Under the pieces are notes generated by a model. It saw only the letters and a program-made list of their open reading frames with translations. It was not told where the DNA came from and did not search any database. From CALJFL01 sp963669435 (lineage in GTDB: Bacteria; Pseudomonadota; Gammaproteobacteria; Pseudomonadales; Halieaceae): a DNA stretch of 64,000 nt. The stretch is from the NCBI GenBank assembly GCA_963669435.1, contig OY770025.1, forward strand, positions 1,302,001-1,366,000. Direction: 5' to 3'. Made by a program: the position numbers and the translations under genes. Shown piece after piece: positions 62,024-64,000 of this stretch (positions are counted from its first letter, which is position 1; every line of letters starts with the position of its first letter).

Positions 62024-62767
62024 TTGCGCAGCCTGATTGACTGCAGCAGCATGCTGTTACTGCACATGAGAAAAGCCGGCGGCACCAGCTGTCGCCGGGT
62101 GCTTAAAAAAATATGCCAATACCATGGTATAGCGCTGCGCGTCGAAGAAGGCATGCCCGTGGACCTGGAGACACTACCGCACGACGTGTTCGTGGTGGCA
62201 AATTTCAGACACCCGGTGGAACGGGTATTCTCACTGTTTCTTAGCGAAGGTCGGTTCTATGGCCTGGATGCTGACGAACCACCATTGACCCTGGAAGCGT
62301 GGCTGGCTGGTACACGACCACGCCAGCATGAGGATGCCCCGCCCCTGTGGCGTGAACCTTACGACTATTATGTGCGCACGCTGCAGGGCGACTATAGGCG
62401 GGGTGGCGCGGTTAACAGTGCTGCCAGTGAGCGCAACTACAACGATGCACTGCGAAGGATGCGCCGGTTGAATACGATCCTCATCACCGAATGGTTGGAC
62501 AACCCCAAATACCTGCGCTTTTTGAACGCGGAATTCTGCATGGACGAAACACACCACCTGGAGTTTCCCACTCTCAACCGGGCCGCACGTCGACTCAGGC
62601 CCGACCCCTCGGTACTGCCACTGACTCCGGAGTACCGCCAACAATTGCTGGCGGCCAATCGCCGAGACACCGAGCTCTACCGACACGCCTGCGCGCGAGT
62701 GGCCGATCAGGCTGGGTTGGGTGCAGACGTCTCGTTCGAGTCAGTACACTGCGAACAGGGGGACTGA
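62024..62767 (+). CDS. Sulfotransferase-like protein
   Basis: 247 residues from TTG 62024, which has GGGGA seven bases upstream; ATG 62051 is the alternative. The N-terminus 'LLLHMRKAGGTSCRRVLKK' is the PAPS 5'-phosphosulfate loop of family 2/heparan-type sulfotransferases (compare H-x-P-K-x-G-G-T-S), and 'VVANFRHPVERVFSLFLSEGRFYG' gives the 3'-phosphate loop. No signal peptide. Acceptor unknown, likely a glycan. It lies between the quinoprotein and a GlcNAc-transferase-like gene on the same strand. Confidence 0.75.
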   Translation: MRSLIDCSSMLLLHMRKAGGTSCRRVLKKICQYHGIALRVEEGMPVDLETLPHDVFVVANFRHPVERVFSLFLSEGRFYGLDADEPPLTLEAWLAGTRPRQHEDAPPLWREPYDYYVRTLQGDYRRGGAVNSAASERNYNDALRRMRRLNTILITEWLDNPKYLRFLNAEFCMDETHHLEFPTLNRAARRLRPDPSVLPLTPEYRQQLLAANRRDTELYRHACARVADQAGLGADVSFESVHCEQGD

Positions 62768-62833
62768 TGCTATAGTGCAGCGGCAGTTTACCGCCCCTAC
62801 GAATGCGAGCTGCTGTCAGAACGGAAAAAACAC

Positions 62834-63826
62834 GTGAAGCCTAGAATCTTTGTCGCCATTGCGTCCTACGCGGACCCCGAACTGCCGCGCACCCTGCGCG
62901 ATTGCCTGGCTATGGCGGCAGCGCCGGAACTCCTCAGTTTTGGTATCTGCTGGCAGGAGGACCCCTACGCCCCCATTAATCTGGACGAATTTCGCCAGGA
63001 TAAACGTTTTCGCATTCTCGATCGCACCATCATGCAGAGCCAGGGCGGGCCCTGGGCGCGCAACCTGGCCCAGAGTCTGTGGCGGGGCGAACCGTATACA
63101 CTGCAGGTGGATTCGCATATGAAGTTCGAGCAGGACTGGGACTCACGACTGATCAACATGCTCGAGTCGCTGCCTTCCGAGAAGGCGGTGATTACCATGA
63201 ACGCCCCACTCTTCCACTACGATGAAACCGGGGGGCTACACACACACAATGATATGGGCGTCCCAACCACCAAAGTGAGCAGTTGGAACGCCCACCATGG
63301 ATGGGCGCCCTGGTTCGATTTTGGCCCGCCCAACTCTCAAAACCCAGGCAGAACACGGTTCATCAACGGCAATTTTGCCTTCAGTCGCGGCCAGTGGAAC
63401 GTCGAGGTACCCCAAGACCCGCAGCACTACTACTGGGGCGAAGAATTCAGCATAACCGTGCGCTCCTATACCTGGGGATATGACCTGTTCCTACCCAGCG
63501 AGGTGGTCGCCTGGCATATGATGTTCCAGGAAGCACCCCGGCGGCACTGGGAGCATGGGGAGGACGTGGTCCAGCAACGCAATGCCACCGCCTTCGAACG
63601 CCTGCGCAAGCTGGTCTACAGCGACCAGGGTCGGGCTCTCGGGCCCTATGGCCTGGGGCCCCACCGCTCCCTGCGGGATTACGAGCGCTACGCGGGCTTT
63701 GATTTCCAACGCAAGCGCGCACACCCCGATGTATTCAGCGGCGCCTGCCCGGACCCGGTCACCATTGCCAGTGAATCGGACTGGGATAAATGTATTTCAC
63801 CAGATCGAGCGCTGGCCACGGCCTGA
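62834..63826 (+). CDS. PF11397-type (Skp1 GlcNAc-transferase-like) glycosyltransferase
   Basis: 330 residues, GTG start with CGGAAAA eight bases ahead. It opens 'RIFVAIASYADPELPRTLRDCLAMAAAPELLSFGICWQ', with 'NLAQSLWRGEPYTLQVDSHMKFEQDWDSRLI' (D93-S-H95, the metal-binding DxH) and 'FINGNFAFSRG', then 'YYWGEEFSITVRSYTWGYDLFLPSEVVAWH'. This is the GlcNAc family first known from eukaryotic Skp1 hydroxyproline GlcNAc-transferase (GT60) and found in many bacterial glycan clusters. Protein, lipid or polysaccharide acceptor cannot be told. Same strand as the flanking sulfotransferases. Confidence 0.87.
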   Translation: MKPRIFVAIASYADPELPRTLRDCLAMAAAPELLSFGICWQEDPYAPINLDEFRQDKRFRILDRTIMQSQGGPWARNLAQSLWRGEPYTLQVDSHMKFEQDWDSRLINMLESLPSEKAVITMNAPLFHYDETGGLHTHNDMGVPTTKVSSWNAHHGWAPWFDFGPPNSQNPGRTRFINGNFAFSRGQWNVEVPQDPQHYYWGEEFSITVRSYTWGYDLFLPSEVVAWHMMFQEAPRRHWEHGEDVVQQRNATAFERLRKLVYSDQGRALGPYGLGPHRSLRDYERYAGFDFQRKRAHPDVFSGACPDPVTIASESDWDKCISPDRALATA

Positions 63827-63836
63827 TTATTCCTTC

Positions 63837-64000
63837 ATGAGCTACCTGCTGATCAACCACAAACGCGAGTTTGTCGCGGCTTTCAGCCCCAAATGTGGGT
63901 GCCAAACACTGCTGCGCTGGTTCCTCAAGACCACCGGAGTAGACCCAACGGCGTCCATACAACCCGCTGCCGCGCATATCATCCAGCCGGGACAGGTGGC
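63837..64000 (+). CDS. Sulfotransferase-like protein, N-terminal part (truncated by window)
   Basis: Only 54 codons are present before the window ends. ATG 63837 begins 'MSYLLINHKREFVAAFSPKCGCQTLLRWFLKTTG'; 'SPKCGCQTLLRWFL' resembles the 5'-PAPS loop of sulfotransferases of the type with P-K-C-G-x-T. It starts ten bases after the preceding glycosyltransferase stop, so the genes run as an operon past the edge. Confidence 0.65.
   Translation, partial: MSYLLINHKREFVAAFSPKCGCQTLLRWFLKTTGVDPTASIQPAAAHIIQPGQV

Noticed and set aside
1..64000. Mobile elements, tRNA/rRNA genes, integration sites
   Set aside because: No transposase, integrase, phage gene, tRNA-like fold or rRNA-like sequence was recognised on either strand.

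Overview
The window looks like chromosomal DNA of a free-living, respiring, probably marine gammaproteobacterium. This is an inference from gene content: TonB-dependent receptors, several c-type cytochromes, a periplasmic nitrate reductase, PQQ-type quinoproteins, many lipoproteins, and sulfotransferases. The Halieaceae/OM60 and Spongiibacteraceae groups are plausible, but nothing here proves a genus. Coding density is high, base composition is moderately GC-rich, and I saw no tRNA, rRNA, insertion sequence, integrase, prophage or CRISPR array.

Layout. 1-3.5 kb: tail of an RND efflux permease, an atypical SDR, an exported amidohydrolase and a DksA/TraR zinc-finger protein. 3.5-8.5 kb: cytochrome c' convergent with cytochrome b561, a TonB receptor, and a DUF3302/HlyD membrane pair. 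8.6-13 kb: a three-domain fasciclin lipoprotein, a DUF2846 lipoprotein overlapping a DUF3604 protein, and a small charged exported protein. 13.2-16.5 kb: a Tat-exported flavin oxidoreductase coupled to an NTF2-like protein, divergent from a TetR regulator across a perfect palindrome. 16.5-23 kb: truncated haemoglobin, DUF1330 protein, an outer-membrane porin and a complete napEDABC operon. 23-29.5 kb: DUF3833 lipoprotein, DoxX, thioesterase/TetR pair, a PVA-dehydrogenase-like cytochrome-quinoprotein, and a TetR/hydrolase/methyltransferase operon behind two abutting palindromes. 29.7-38.8 kb: TonB receptor, sulfotransferase, iron-type alcohol dehydrogenase, a calcium-repeat/CAP lipoprotein and a class C-type serine hydrolase.

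39.2-51.4 kb is the most interesting stretch. A TonB receptor is followed by a second cytochrome-quinoprotein, two different exported double-VOC (glyoxalase/dioxygenase fold) proteins, a TetR regulator, a membrane quinoprotein dehydrogenase of the glucose/quinate type, a LysR regulator and an NADP-dependent reductase. I read it as a periplasmic oxidation pathway for an unknown substrate, feeding electrons to cytochromes and quinone.

51.6-64 kb mixes glycan-modifying enzymes (a GT23/FUT8-like transferase, GT8-like, a GT25 fusion, a PF11397-type GlcNAc transferase, two sulfotransferases) with two glutathione-transferase-like proteins, purU, an M19-like lipoprotein hydrolase and a cytochrome-quinoprotein alcohol dehydrogenase. 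It continues past the right edge. Four quinoproteins occur in 64 kb with no pqq synthesis genes, so cofactor supply must come from elsewhere.

Regulation is unusually readable: all four TetR genes face a divergent neighbour, and each intergenic region carries inverted repeats. Three of these are strong operator candidates; the fourth (AT-rich) is weaker.
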